The position numbers and the translations under genes were made by a program. The notes under the pieces are model-generated. The model had not been told where the DNA came from, searched no databases, and saw nothing but the letters and a program-made list of their open reading frames with translations. Positions 34,712 to 43,835 of a DNA stretch of 64,000 nucleotides are shown piece by piece. The stretch lies in NCBI RefSeq assembly GCF_009856865.1, contig NZ_WVUD01000009.1:1-64000 (forward strand), written 5' to 3'. The DNA comes from Solidesulfovibrio aerotolerans (GTDB lineage Bacteria; Desulfobacterota; Desulfovibrionia; Desulfovibrionales; Desulfovibrionaceae). Every line of letters starts with the position of its first letter. Within the stretch, counting starts at the first letter, position 1.

Positions 34712-35366
34712 GGGCTGGCGACGACTGACGGGGTTTTTCGCAATGGCTTTGACGGTTGCGGCGCTGCCGGTCATCACAAGCCGGCCGGCCCGGGCCGGGC
34801 TGGAGGAAGGCCGCACCGCCTGGCGCGATGGCGATTTCGCCAAGGCCTTTGAGGAATTCCTGCCCCTGGCTGCAGCCGGGGACATCACGCTGCAAAACCA
34901 GATTGCAGCCATGTACTACACCGGCCAGGGCGTGCCCCAGGATTTCGTCAAGGCGGCCGAATGGTTTAAAAAGGCCGCTACCGCCGGCAGTCCCGAGGCC
35001 CAGTACTGTCTGGGCAAGTTATATTACTACGGCCAGGGCGTGCCCCAGAACTTCGAGGAAGCCGTCAAATGGCTCACCGATGCAGCCCTTGGCGGCAAAG
35101 GCGGGGCGCAATTTCTGCTGGCCACGTTGCAACTGTACGGCAAGGGCACCCAAGCCAACCCGGTCAAAGCCTATTTCTGGACGCTGCTGGCGGTTGCCGC
35201 CCCGGATCTGCCGGCCGAAGACAAGACCGGGGCTGTGGCCCTGCGTGATCAGATTGCAGCCAGCCTGTCCAAACGCCAGATGGAATCCATGCAAACCATG
35301 GTGCGCAACTGGTCGCCACGAAAGACCACCCCGGCCCCGGCCGCCCCCCGCCGAGGACTCCCGTAA
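34704..35366 (+). CDS. Secreted Sel1-repeat (TPR-like) protein
   Basis: 220-residue protein with a signal peptide (MAKGWRRLTGFFAMALTVAALPVITSRPARA) and three or more Sel1-like repeats, e.g. LQNQIAAMYYTGQGVPQDFVKAAEWFKKAA and AQYCLGKLYYYGQGVPQNFEEAVKWL. Such repeats bind partner proteins in the periplasm. Its start overlaps the AI-2E-type gene end, so it is translated from the same message. The final ~20 residues are proline/alanine-rich. Role unknown. Confidence 0.82.
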   Translation: MAKGWRRLTGFFAMALTVAALPVITSRPARAGLEEGRTAWRDGDFAKAFEEFLPLAAAGDITLQNQIAAMYYTGQGVPQDFVKAAEWFKKAATAGSPEAQYCLGKLYYYGQGVPQNFEEAVKWLTDAALGGKGGAQFLLATLQLYGKGTQANPVKAYFWTLLAVAAPDLPAEDKTGAVALRDQIAASLSKRQMESMQTMVRNWSPRKTTPAPAAPRRGLP

Positions 35367-35370
35367 GAGT

Positions 35371-35525
35371 GCCTCCGGCGGCCGGGGGGGATAATCCCCC
35401 CCGGACCCCCTTGCCAGAAGAAATTTTATAAGGGGGACTATGTTGCAGCGGCGGACGTTGCCCCCCTAAACCCCTTGCCTTTCAGGTGGGATTCCAAAGG
35501 GCTCAGCCCTTTGGCCGCCGGAGGC
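35371..35525. repeat. Dispersed repeat copy 5 (B+, A-), short form
   Basis: 155-base element starting 5 bases after the Sel1-protein stop and ending just before the Smr stop. Left GCCTCCGGCGGCC with B core (CCGGGGGGGATAATCCCCCCCGG), middle GCAGCGGCGGACGTTGCCC and right inverted A core ending GGCCGCCGGAGGC. A CT-rich tract with repeated TTCTGCC follows to about 35550. Convergent-gene position as in copy 2. Confidence 0.85.
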
Positions 35526-35566
35526 CTCTTCCGCCTTCTGCCTTCTGCCTTCCTCTCGCTCCTCAC

Positions 35567-36301
35567 CTACCCGAAATCCGGCCAATCCTTTTCAAAGCGC
35601 ACTTTCCCTTTGGTTTTCTTGAATTTGCGCAACAGCACGTAGAGCGCACCAGCGCCGCCGTGGCGCGGTTGCGCGGTGCTAAAGGCCAGGACGGCGCGTT
35701 TGAGGGGATCGTGGGTGAGCCAGGATTTGAGTTCTTCCTTGAGCACCGGCAGCCCGCCCGGCGAGTTCGACCCCCGGCCGGGTATGACGAGCAGGCAGCG
35801 TTTGCCGGCCATATAGTGTTCGCGCACGAAATGAAGCAGGGTCAGCTTGGCTTGGTCGACAGTAAACCCGTGCAGATCGAGGTGGGCTTCGGGTGAGAAC
35901 TGGCCGGCCCGCAGTTGGCGATAGATTTTGGGATCGAGGTCGGTGATGAACCCCTGCACGTATTCATCGCTGTATTCCAGGGTGAATTCCACCCGCCCTT
36001 CCACCAGTTCGCGCAGGGCCTCCAGGGCTTTTTGCTCCTCGTCGGCGGCCGACGGAGCTGTTGGCGGGGGTGGTGTCGGGCGCACGTCGCGGCCGCCGGT
36101 TTTGTCCCGGTCAAAGCGGGAGACGCCGTTCATGGCCCGCAGGAAGTCCGATTCGGCGGTTTCGCCGGGCGTATCCGGTTTGGAGGCGGCGCTGAGCGCC
36201 TTGGCCACAGCCGGCGGCACGTCTTTTTTCCTGGCCACCTTGACGCCTTTGAGGACGCCGGAAAAGGGCCGAAACGCGGTTGGATCTTCTTTTTTCGCCA
36301 T
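35567..36301 (-). CDS. Smr-domain protein
   Basis: 244-residue protein with a charged, low-complexity N-terminus and a C-terminal Smr (small MutS-related) domain at about 150-240. Domain motifs are HLDLHGFTVDQAKLTLLHFV and LLVIPGRGSNSPGGLPVLKEEL, then VLAFSTAQPRHGGAGALYVLLRK. The domain is an endonuclease/nucleic-acid-binding module in MutS2 and YdaL/SmrA-like proteins; here it is free-standing, and its substrate is not known. The ATG at 36301 begins the first plausible protein; longer upstream frames are low-quality. Confidence 0.85.
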   Translation of the reverse strand: MAKKEDPTAFRPFSGVLKGVKVARKKDVPPAVAKALSAASKPDTPGETAESDFLRAMNGVSRFDRDKTGGRDVRPTPPPPTAPSAADEEQKALEALRELVEGRVEFTLEYSDEYVQGFITDLDPKIYRQLRAGQFSPEAHLDLHGFTVDQAKLTLLHFVREHYMAGKRCLLVIPGRGSNSPGGLPVLKEELKSWLTHDPLKRAVLAFSTAQPRHGGAGALYVLLRKFKKTKGKVRFEKDWPDFG

Positions 36302-36472
36302 GGCCCGGGAAGCTACCGGCAACCACCGGCCTTGGCAAGCCGGGATCAGCCGGGCCGGGCCGGCCTGACAGTTGGTGGAGCCGGCACAGTTTTTGGCCAG
36401 CGGCCACCTTCTGTCGGTATGGGCCGTTCCAGGACCGCCTGCGGCGGCCCGGGGCAATGGATCGCTGGCTGC

Positions 36473-37426
36473 CTACGATTTGAAAAGTTTATCGATCAAA
36501 CTACTTTTTGAAACTTGGAAAATGGCATGGCTTGCGCCCATGAGAATGAGAAAGGACCCACCGATGTCGGGAAGGCTTGGAAAAAATGCCTGTTTATTAA
36601 TGGCAACGCTGAACGCAGTTGCATCGATAATGCAGACACGTTGCGAAAGAAACGCCAAATAGCAGGTTGCCAGAACGATGGTCATAAGAACGCACTGCAT
36701 CCTTGAAATGGTGAGTGACGGCGTACTCCCTGCGGCATCGTCCGAGAACAACTGTGCAAAGCGGGTAAAAAAGCCTTGAATTCCAACCACCTTGGGACAG
36801 TTGATCCCGGGCGTGGATTTGGAAATGAAGGTGGCGGCCACGGGACTGGCGGCGACGATGCCAAGCAGGACCAGCAAGTCGGTGTCCAGCCCCGGGTAGA
36901 GGTCAATGGGCTTGGCTGCTGCAGCGGCATAATTGACCCCGAAGAACAGATTGAACAGGGTCATGACGGTGTAGCCGCCCATGACAATGGCCGTCCACAA
37001 AAAGGCCTGGGCCCGGGACAGGCTGGCGCAGCCGGAGTTCAGATCGAGGACCATGCCAAAGGCGTCGTCGTGCAGGATCAGGCCGACGCCGACACCTAAA
37101 AGGAGCAGCGCCGCAACGACGCACAGCAATGGGATGCGAAGGGAAATATGGCTGTCCTGCGTCACGACCAGCCCAAGGGCCGACGTGGCAACCGGCATGG
37201 CAAGCGACGGGATGCTGTTGGGGACCGCTGGGTTGGTCTTGGCGCGGGTTGTTGCAATGGCGGTTGCGAAACACGGGTTTGCAGGTTTATCGCTGCACAT
37301 GCCGGTGGCGTTCAAGGCCAGTTCTGCGGCCGCATTGGTCAGGACCGCACCCGCAGTAAAGAGGATAAAGGTTGCAACAATCAGGATCGAGCCGAAAAAC
37401 TTTGGGTTTTTAAGCTGTTCGAACAC
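36473..37426 (-). CDS. Unfamiliar membrane protein with an internally repeated motif
   Basis: 317-residue integral membrane protein, not assigned to a named family. About six or seven helices are predicted by eye. Two segments look like copies: SLSRAQAFLWTAIVMGGYTV ending in PGLDTDLLVLLGIVAASPVAATFISKS, and SLTISRMQCVLMTIVLATCYL ending in PDIGGSFLILMGASHAIFQVSKS. The pattern is S-x-S/T-R-x-Q plus helix, then L-x-L-G/MG before a helix and K-S. A GTG start has GGAGG 8 bases upstream. Codon use is less GC-biased than its neighbours and a very AT-rich stretch follows upstream, consistent with acquisition. Confidence 0.7.
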   Translation of the reverse strand: MFEQLKNPKFFGSILIVATFILFTAGAVLTNAAAELALNATGMCSDKPANPCFATAIATTRAKTNPAVPNSIPSLAMPVATSALGLVVTQDSHISLRIPLLCVVAALLLLGVGVGLILHDDAFGMVLDLNSGCASLSRAQAFLWTAIVMGGYTVMTLFNLFFGVNYAAAAAKPIDLYPGLDTDLLVLLGIVAASPVAATFISKSTPGINCPKVVGIQGFFTRFAQLFSDDAAGSTPSLTISRMQCVLMTIVLATCYLAFLSQRVCIIDATAFSVAINKQAFFPSLPDIGGSFLILMGASHAIFQVSKSSLIDKLFKS

Positions 37427-37939
37427 GATTGCCCTCCACGGTTTGCCTTTCCGGTCGGGGGTGACAATGCTCTTTACGATGTGTAGTCCTTTTTTATTAT
37501 TTTATGATAAATATGCAAGTGCAAGTTGGTCTTTTCTGCCCTGCGAGTGCCTCGCTCGGTCCTTTTCAGAAGGGCTTGCCACATAACAGCATAATGCCCT
37601 TATGGTTTTATGTGCAAAAACACAGGGAACGCTTTTGGAAATCCGACACACGGCACTTCCTGTCGGGCGTTAGGAGCCAAATCGTTCCAGCCGTTTGCCG
37701 CTGGTGGGTGGCTGGGACTGCGTGGTTTGGGATCGCCTGAATGCGGCGGGCTGGCTGGGAGGAGGAGCATATCCAGCGCCGGGCTCCGGCCGGCTCTGGC
37801 CTTTGGGACCGCCCTGTTGTAATGCTGGCAGGGCCGGGGTTTACGCGGAGGATTCACCGGGTGGTTGACGCAATCCGAAGCTGCCTTATTATGTAAACTT
37901 GCCGGACAACCAGCCGGAAAACCGGGAGATAAAGCCCAT
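37427..37939. other. Intergenic region before dnaJ, with AT-rich segment
   Basis: About 510 bases. The part at 37485-37515 is strikingly AT-rich for this genome (TTTTTTATTATTTTATGATAAAT). Small open frames here show no recognisable protein. The right end carries the chaperone-operon promoter. No heat-shock CIRCE palindrome (TTAGCACTC-type) was found. Confidence 0.5.
37865..37892 (+). promoter_or_regulatory. Sigma-70-type promoter of the chaperone operon
   Basis: TTGACG (37865-37870, 5 of 6 match) and TATTAT (37887-37892, 5 of 6 match) are separated by 16 bases and lie about 48 bases before the DnaJ-type ATG. Best-looking promoter in the window. Confidence 0.65.
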
Positions 37940-38965
37940 ATGAGCGTTGAATACAAGGATTATTACAAAGTCCTGGGGGTGACCAAGGCCGCCAGCCAGG
38001 AGGAAATATCCAAGGCGTTTAAGAAAAAGGCCCGTAAGCACCATCCCGACCTCAATCAAAACGATCCCGAGGCCGAGAAAAAGTTCAAGGAATGCAACGA
38101 GGCCTATGAAGTCTTAAAAGACCCGGAAAAGCGCAAGCTTTTTGATTCGTTGGGTGCCAACTGGCAGCATGGCCAGAATTTCCAGCGTCCGCCGGGTTTT
38201 GAAAACGCACAGTACAATTTCGGCGGCCAGGGCGGCCAGCAGTTTGATGCCGGGGCGTTTTCCGACTTCTTTGAGACCGTCTTTGGCGGCGTCGGCGGCA
38301 GTGGCGGCGGCCGGGGGCGGCCGGGGGGCGCTTCGTTTGGCGACTTCGGCGGTTTCGGCGGGGCTGGCGGCTTTGGCGGTGCCGCCGGCTATTCCCGTGG
38401 CCCCACGCGCGGTTCCGACGCCAACGCCACCCTGGAACTCACCCTGGAGGAAGCCTACCGGGGCGGAGCCAAGGAAGTGGCCTTCCAGGAGCAGACCATC
38501 GGCCCCGACGGCGCGCCGCGCCTGGGGTCCAAGCGCCTCAATGTCTCCATCCCGGCCGGGGTGCGCGACGGGGCGAAAATCCGCCTGTCCGGCCAGGGCA
38601 ATGCCGGTCGGGCCGGGGGCAAGGCCGGGGATTTGTATTTGAAGGTCAGGATCATGCCCCATGCCCTTTTCAAGCTGGAAGAGAGCAACGTCATCCTCGA
38701 TTTGCCGCTGGCCCCCTGGGAGGCCGCACTCGGGGCCAAGGTCCGGGTGCCTACCTTGGACGGGGCCGTGGAAATGTCGATTCCGGCCGGCTCGTCGTCG
38801 GGGCGCAAGCTGCGTCTGACCGGCAAGGGCCTGGGCGGCCAAGGCAAACGCGGCGACCAGTTGGTGCGGCTTATGGTGCAGGTTCCGGGCAGCCTCACGG
38901 ATGCGGACCGGGAGTTGTGGGAAAAGTTGGCCGCGTCGTCGGATTTTAACCCCCGGCCGTTTTAG
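37940..38965 (+). CDS. DnaJ-type co-chaperone without zinc finger (CbpA class)
   Basis: 341-residue Hsp40 co-chaperone that stimulates DnaK ATPase. The J-domain (residues 1-70) has KDYYKVLGVTKAASQEEISKAFKKK and the HPD motif in KHHPDLN. A Gly/Phe-rich linker (GGFGGAGGFGGAAGY) follows at about 105-160. Two C-terminal substrate-binding beta domains are seen (VSIPAGVRDGAKIRLSGQGN and APWEAALGAKVRVPTLDG). The four CxxCxGxG zinc motifs of DnaJ are missing, so it is a type II (CbpA-like) protein. GGGAG precedes the ATG; CbpM and ClpB genes follow. Confidence 0.9.
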   Translation: MSVEYKDYYKVLGVTKAASQEEISKAFKKKARKHHPDLNQNDPEAEKKFKECNEAYEVLKDPEKRKLFDSLGANWQHGQNFQRPPGFENAQYNFGGQGGQQFDAGAFSDFFETVFGGVGGSGGGRGRPGGASFGDFGGFGGAGGFGGAAGYSRGPTRGSDANATLELTLEEAYRGGAKEVAFQEQTIGPDGAPRLGSKRLNVSIPAGVRDGAKIRLSGQGNAGRAGGKAGDLYLKVRIMPHALFKLEESNVILDLPLAPWEAALGAKVRVPTLDGAVEMSIPAGSSSGRKLRLTGKGLGGQGKRGDQLVRLMVQVPGSLTDADRELWEKLAASSDFNPRPF

Positions 38966-38982
38966 GTCCAAGCGAGGTCGCC

Positions 38983-39300
38983 ATGGAGATCAAGCATATT
39001 GTCATTGCCGGCAGCGTCCCGGCCCGGTCCGAACGCTTAAGCTTTTCCCAGGTGCAGGAGCTGACCGGGTTGCACCCTACTGTTGTGGGGGAGCTGATCG
39101 AGCTTGGCTGGATCAGCCCGGAACATACGACGGCCGACGCCTACCTGTTTCGCACCCGGGATGTCTACCGGCTGCGTAAACTTGACCGCATCCAGCGGGA
39201 TTTTGAGCTGCCGCTCTTGGGCGCAAGCATTGTGGTCGATCTGCTGGAACGCATCGAGTACCTGGAAGGCAAGGTTTCCGAGCTGAATCGGCTTTTGTAG
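38983..39300 (+). CDS. CbpM-like chaperone modulator
   Basis: 105-residue protein with a MerR-like helix-turn-helix region (FSQVQELTGLHPTVVGELIELGWISP) followed by a dimerising coiled coil (IVVDLLERIEYLEGKVSELNRLL). CbpM inhibits CbpA's J-domain in E. coli, and the same pairing occurs here 17 bases after the dnaJ-type gene. Some homologues are annotated as MerR-family regulators, but the N-terminus (MEIKHIVIAG) and the context favour CbpM. Confidence 0.8.
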   Translation: MEIKHIVIAGSVPARSERLSFSQVQELTGLHPTVVGELIELGWISPEHTTADAYLFRTRDVYRLRKLDRIQRDFELPLLGASIVVDLLERIEYLEGKVSELNRLL

Positions 39301-39315
39301 CGCACATATTGAGCT

Positions 39316-39345
39316 TTGAAGCAGCCAGTGCTGCATCAATATTTT
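39316..39345 (+). promoter_or_regulatory. Possible separate clpB promoter
   Basis: TTGAAG (39316-39321) and TATTTT (39340-39345) at 18-base spacing, each a 4 of 6 match, in the 140-base gap before clpB. It may give extra clpB expression. Confidence 0.3.
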
Positions 39346-39440
39346 TTACACGACATGTTGTTTGCATGATTTCTGATGGGTGGTATTGCCAAATTCGCAT
39401 ACGTTCTTATCTCTGATGCAGCCACGGAGGAGGACATTGT

Positions 39441-42041
39441 ATGGATCTCAATAAATTCACGCAGAAATCCCAGCAGGCCATCGGCGAAGCCCAGACTGTT
39501 GCTGTGCGCATGGGCCAGCAGCAAGTGGAAGCCGAACATCTGCTCTATGCGCTTTTGGCCCAGGAGCAAGGGCTGGTGCCGCGCATCCTGGACAAGGCCG
39601 GCTACAATACCCAGACCTATCTGGCCGAACTCGAACGCGGCCTTGGCCGGCTCCCCCGGGTCAGCGGACCTGGGGCTGCCCCGGGCAATATCTACGTCAC
39701 GCCGCGGCTTAACGAAATCCTGGTCAAGGCCCAGGATCTGGCCCGGCATTTAAAGGACGAATACGTCAGCGTCGAACATCTGTTCCTGGCCTTTTGCGAC
39801 GAGCCGCCTTCGACCCTGGCCGGACAGGTCAATGCCTCCCTTGGCGTCACCAAGGACCGCATCCTGGCCGCCTTGAACGAAATACGGGGCGGCCAGCGCG
39901 TCACCTCGGCCGATCCCGAGGCCACCTACGAGGCCCTGTCCAAGTACGGCCGCGATCTGGTCGAGGACGCCAAGAAGGGCCGGCTTGATCCGGTCATCGG
40001 GCGCGATGAGGAGATTCGGCGCGTCATCCGTATTCTGTCGCGGCGCACCAAGAACAATCCCGTGGTCATCGGCGAGGCCGGCGTTGGCAAGACAGCCATC
40101 GTCGAAGGCCTGGCCATGCGAATCGTCAATAAGGACGTGCCCGAGGGCCTCAAAGACAAGACCATCTTTGCTCTGGACATGGGCGCGCTTATTGCCGGCG
40201 CAAAATACCGGGGTGAGTTCGAGGAACGGCTCAAGGCCGTGCTCAAAGATGTCCAGACGTCGGAAGGCCGCATCCTGTTATTTATCGATGAGCTGCACAC
40301 CATCGTCGGCGCGGGCAAGACCGAAGGCTCCATGGACGCGGGCAATCTGCTCAAGCCCATGCTGGCCCGGGGCGAACTCCACTGCATCGGGGCCACGACT
40401 CTGGACGAGTACCGCAAGTACATCGAAAAAGATCCGGCCCTGGAGCGGCGGTTCCAGCCGGTCATGGTGGACGAGCCGACGGTCGAGGACACCATTTCCA
40501 TCCTGCGCGGGCTGCGCGAGCGTTTCGAGGTGCACCACGGCGTGCGCATCAGCGACTCCTCGCTGGTGGAGGCGGCCGTCCTGTCCCAGCGCTACATCGC
40601 CGACCGCCAGTTGCCGGACAAGGCCATCGACCTCATCGACGAGGCCGCGGCCATGATCCGCACCGAAATCGATTCCCTGCCGGCCGAGCTGGATCTGATA
40701 AACCGCAAGGTCATGCAGTTGGAAATTGAGCGCGAGGCGCTTCGCCGGGAAACCGACAAGGCCTCGCGGGAACGGCTGGAAAAGCTTGAAGAGGAGTTGG
40801 CCAATCTCAAGGAAGACCAGGGCGTGTTTGTGGCCCAGTGGGAGCGCGAGAAGGCCGTGGTGGACGTCCTGCGCCGGCTCAAGGAAGATATCGAAAAGAC
40901 GCGCCAAGCCATCGAAGTGGCCGAGCGCGACTACGACCTCAACCGGGCGGCCGAATTGCGCTACGGGCGCCTGGCCACCCTGGAGCGCGATCTGGCCGGC
41001 CAGGAAGAGGCCATTGCCAAGTCCTCGGGCGGCACGCGCATGATTCGCGAGGAAGTGACCCCGGACGACATCGCCATGGTCATTTCCCGCTGGACCGGCA
41101 TTCCGGTCACGCGCCTGCTTGAAAGCGAGCGCGAGAAGCTCTTGCGTCTGGGCGATGTGCTCCACGACCGGGTCGTGGGACAGGACGAGGCCGTGACGGC
41201 CGTGGCCGATGCCGTGCTGCGCGCCCGGGCCGGGCTCAAAGATCCCGGCCGGCCCATCGGCTCCTTTATTTTCCTGGGACCAACGGGTGTTGGCAAGACC
41301 GAACTGTGCAAGACCCTGGCTGCGGCGCTGTTTGACACCGAAGACAACATGGTGCGCCTGGACATGTCGGAATACATGGAACGCCACACCGTGGCCCGGC
41401 TCATCGGCGCGCCTCCGGGCTACATCGGCTACGACGAGGGCGGCCAGTTGACCGAAGCCGTGCGCCGCAAGCCCTACAGCGTGGTGCTCTTTGACGAGAT
41501 CGAAAAGGCGCACAGCGATGTGTTCAATACGCTGTTGCAAATCCTCGACGACGGCCGGCTCACCGACAGCCACGGCCGGACCGTGGATTTTAAAAACACC
41601 ATCATCATCATGACCTCCAACATCGGTGCCCAGTATCTGCTCGACGGCATCCTGCCCTCCGGGGAATTCAAGGAAGGCGTGTCCGAGGCGGTCATGAACA
41701 CGTTGCGCGGGCATTTCAGGCCGGAGTTTTTAAACCGCGTGGACGAAACAGTGCTGTTTAAGCCGCTGTTGCGCGCACAAATCGCGTCCATTGTGGAATT
41801 GATGCTGGGCGGGCTGCGGGCCAGGCTTGCCGACCGCAAGATCGGGCTGACTCTTAGCGACGCGGCCAAGGCCTTTATCGCCGAGACGGCCTACGATCCG
41901 GTCTACGGCGCGCGGCCGCTGCGGCGTTACCTGCAAGCCCATGTGGAGACGCCGCTGGCCAAGGCGCTCATTGGTGGTCAGGTGGTCGATGGCCAGACCG
42001 TCACTGTGGACGTGACCGACGGTTCACTGGTTTTCGTCTAA
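39441..42041 (+). CDS. clpB: ATP-dependent chaperone ClpB
   Basis: 866-residue Hsp100 disaggregase. It contains the N-domain ([20 protein letters not shown]), the first AAA+ with Walker A GEAGVGKT and [13 protein letters not shown], the coiled-coil M-domain (about 400-530, rich in E, K and R) and the second AAA+ with Walker A GPTGVGKT and [11 protein letters not shown]. The length is normal. It works with DnaK and the upstream J-protein to rescue aggregates. ClpP-binding loops (IGF/L) are not apparent, which agrees with a ClpB rather than a ClpA/C identity. GGAGGAGG lies upstream of the ATG. Confidence 0.96.
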   Translation: MDLNKFTQKSQQAIGEAQTVAVRMGQQQVEAEHLLYALLAQEQGLVPRILDKAGYNTQTYLAELERGLGRLPRVSGPGAAPGNIYVTPRLNEILVKAQDLARHLKDEYVSVEHLFLAFCDEPPSTLAGQVNASLGVTKDRILAALNEIRGGQRVTSADPEATYEALSKYGRDLVEDAKKGRLDPVIGRDEEIRRVIRILSRRTKNNPVVIGEAGVGKTAIVEGLAMRIVNKDVPEGLKDKTIFALDMGALIAGAKYRGEFEERLKAVLKDVQTSEGRILLFIDELHTIVGAGKTEGSMDAGNLLKPMLARGELHCIGATTLDEYRKYIEKDPALERRFQPVMVDEPTVEDTISILRGLRERFEVHHGVRISDSSLVEAAVLSQRYIADRQLPDKAIDLIDEAAAMIRTEIDSLPAELDLINRKVMQLEIEREALRRETDKASRERLEKLEEELANLKEDQGVFVAQWEREKAVVDVLRRLKEDIEKTRQAIEVAERDYDLNRAAELRYGRLATLERDLAGQEEAIAKSSGGTRMIREEVTPDDIAMVISRWTGIPVTRLLESEREKLLRLGDVLHDRVVGQDEAVTAVADAVLRARAGLKDPGRPIGSFIFLGPTGVGKTELCKTLAAALFDTEDNMVRLDMSEYMERHTVARLIGAPPGYIGYDEGGQLTEAVRRKPYSVVLFDEIEKAHSDVFNTLLQILDDGRLTDSHGRTVDFKNTIIIMTSNIGAQYLLDGILPSGEFKEGVSEAVMNTLRGHFRPEFLNRVDETVLFKPLLRAQIASIVELMLGGLRARLADRKIGLTLSDAAKAFIAETAYDPVYGARPLRRYLQAHVETPLAKALIGGQVVDGQTVTVDVTDGSLVFV

Positions 42042-42066
42042 GGAATGACTGCACCGGCAACGCACA

Positions 42067-42100
42067 ACGGGCCGCCTCCCCTCGGGGAAGCGGCCCGTTT
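42067..42100 (+). terminator. Intrinsic terminator after clpB
   Basis: ACGGGCCGC and GCGGCCCGT form a stem with an internal CTCCCCTCGGGGAA hairpin, followed by TTTG. Lies 25 bases past the clpB stop. Confidence 0.75.
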
Positions 42101-42138
42101 GCTGTGGCGCGCGGACTGTTCGGGAAACAACGGCGGCG

Positions 42139-42537
42139 CTACTCGATAAGTCCGAGGGTCTTTATCAGATGCAGCAGCATGTGCTTGTCAATGGGCTTTG
42201 GCACATAGGAGGTGGCACCGCCCTTGTAATAGGCTTCCACCACGTTTTTCGGATCATCCAGGGCTGTGGTCATGATGATCTTGACTTCGTTTGACGGAGC
42301 GATGCCCCGGTCCTTTTCCAAAGCCCGAATGCGTTTGAGCGCAGTCTGGCCGTCCATCTCCGGCATCATGATGTCCATGCAGATCAGGTCGTAACAGTGC
42401 TCATCGTCCAGGGATTGGGTTACTGCCTCCACTGCTTCAAGACCGTTGACCGCAATATGGACTTCGCCATAGGGGGCGAGAATCTTCTGCAGAATTTTGC
42501 GACTGGTAAAGTCGTCTTCCACGACGAGAACACGCAT
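42139..42537 (-). CDS. CheY-like single-domain response regulator
   Basis: 132-residue receiver domain alone. Acidic pocket VVEDD near residues 5-9, phospho-acceptor Asp in MDIMMPEMDG, conserved Thr in IMTTALDD and Lys in VPKPID are all present, so it should be phosphorylatable. No output domain, so it acts by protein-protein contact. GGGAGG lies 5-6 bases before the ATG at 42537; open frame upstream does not encode conserved sequence. No histidine kinase gene is adjacent. Confidence 0.9.
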   Translation of the reverse strand: MRVLVVEDDFTSRKILQKILAPYGEVHIAVNGLEAVEAVTQSLDDEHCYDLICMDIMMPEMDGQTALKRIRALEKDRGIAPSNEVKIIMTTALDDPKNVVEAYYKGGATSYVPKPIDKHMLLHLIKTLGLIE

Positions 42538-42733
42538 AGGAGCCTCCCGGGCGCAGGGTTGCCGGCGGGTCGGGATTCCCGCTTGGCGGCGGCTGTGAAA
42601 ACACACCTTTCCCCTATTTCTAAGAGATCGTGTAAAAAAAGGCAATCGCTCCAGGCCCGGCGGTGTCTTGCCTGCGGTTGCAATCCCGAGTAAGCCTTCA
42701 AAGGATGCGCGCACCGCGCACATGGAGCAAATG

Positions 42734-43036
42734 ATGGGTTTTTGGAATACGTTGACGTTTTTTGTCGCAACCGCCGTGGAACCGAGCTGGCATAAGACCT
42801 GGCCGTTTGGTCCGGGTCTGGATGAAGGTTTTTTGTCCGTTTTTTTAAAGGGCGTTTTCATCGCCGCCATCCTTGGCGGCATGGCCTGGCTGTTGCGCTG
42901 GCTCTTTGGGCCGAGCGGGCCGCTGCGGGAGAAGGAGTTTGACGAACCTGATCCGGAAGCTCCGGTTGAGACCGCCCACAAACCCTTGTCCCGTAATGGA
43001 GACGCCGACGGCGATGGCCATGACCGAAACCATTGA
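42734..43036 (+). CDS. Small membrane protein of unknown function
   Basis: 100-residue candidate with one clear membrane helix (FLSVFLKGVFIAAILGGMAWLLRWLFG) and an acidic, disordered C-terminus. Begins MGFWNTLTFFVATAVEPSWHK. GGAG lies 6 bases before the ATG at 42734; 42722 and 42731 are alternative starts. It overlaps the HD-domain gene, suggesting translational coupling. No function is recognised. Confidence 0.6.
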   Translation: MGFWNTLTFFVATAVEPSWHKTWPFGPGLDEGFLSVFLKGVFIAAILGGMAWLLRWLFGPSGPLREKEFDEPDPEAPVETAHKPLSRNGDADGDGHDRNH

Positions 43037-43814
43037 GACCGCCCAGCACTGGTTCGCAGCCTTTGTCGCGGCCCATCCCGGAGCAACGCCCCTGGACGCC
43101 TCCCGGGTGGAACTCAAACGCCGCCACTGCGAACTGGTCAGGGACGAAGCCCTGGCCCTGGCCCAAAGCCTCGACCTGACCCCGCGCCAGATCACCCTGG
43201 CCGCCGTGGCCGGGCTGTGCCACGATGTCGGCCGGTTTCCGCAATACCAGCGTTACAAGACCTTTAGCGACCCGCAAAGTGCCAACCACGGCCTGCTTGG
43301 GTCGCGCGCCCTGGTCCGTCGCGGCGGTTTCCTGCCTGGTCTCACGGACCGCGAGCGCGCCCTGGTGCGGCTGGCCGTGGTCGTCCATAACCGCCGCAGC
43401 CTGCCGCCTGTGCTGGCTGCCGGCCGCGATCTCCAGGCCCTTGTCCTGGCGCAGATCATTCGCGACGCCGACAAGCTCGATATCCTGCGGATCATGATCG
43501 AGCACTTTAACGATCCGGCCGACAAGGACGACGTGGTGTTTCTGGGCCTGCCCGATCTGCCCGGGCAGTTCAATCCGGCCATTCTGGACGACATCGAAGC
43601 CGGGCGCAGCAGCCGCTACGACTATATGCATTCGGCCACCGATTTCGCCCTGCTCCTTTTGAGCTGGATCAACGATCTGGCCTTTCCCCTAACCCGGGAG
43701 TTGTTTTTTTCGCGCGGCCACGTCCAGCAACTTTTTGCCCAGTTGCCTGATGTGCCACGTCTTGCCGCCTTCAAGATCCGCTATTATGAGCGTTTCGCGC
43801 CCACGGGGGCGTGA
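43014..43814 (+). CDS. HD-domain phosphohydrolase
   Basis: 266-residue metal-dependent phosphohydrolase of the HD superfamily. The HD pair is in LCHDVGRFPQYQRYKTF with a preceding histidine in RRHCELVRDEAL, then NHGLLGSRALV, AVVVHNRRSLPP and the second Asp in IIRDADKLDILR. Substrate unknown (nucleotide or cyclic nucleotide are typical). The start is uncertain among ATGs at 42996, 43014 and 43020. It overlaps the upstream small membrane protein gene by ~20 bases. Confidence 0.82.
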   Translation: MAMTETIETAQHWFAAFVAAHPGATPLDASRVELKRRHCELVRDEALALAQSLDLTPRQITLAAVAGLCHDVGRFPQYQRYKTFSDPQSANHGLLGSRALVRRGGFLPGLTDRERALVRLAVVVHNRRSLPPVLAAGRDLQALVLAQIIRDADKLDILRIMIEHFNDPADKDDVVFLGLPDLPGQFNPAILDDIEAGRSSRYDYMHSATDFALLLLSWINDLAFPLTRELFFSRGHVQQLFAQLPDVPRLAAFKIRYYERFAPTGA

Positions 43815-43835
43815 CGCGACCGAGGGGCGTCCAAC

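Noticed and set aside
42538-43086. Extended CheY-like protein (315 residues)
   Set aside because: The extra N-terminal part is low-quality and antisense to the small membrane protein gene; a clear start and ribosome site lie at 42537.
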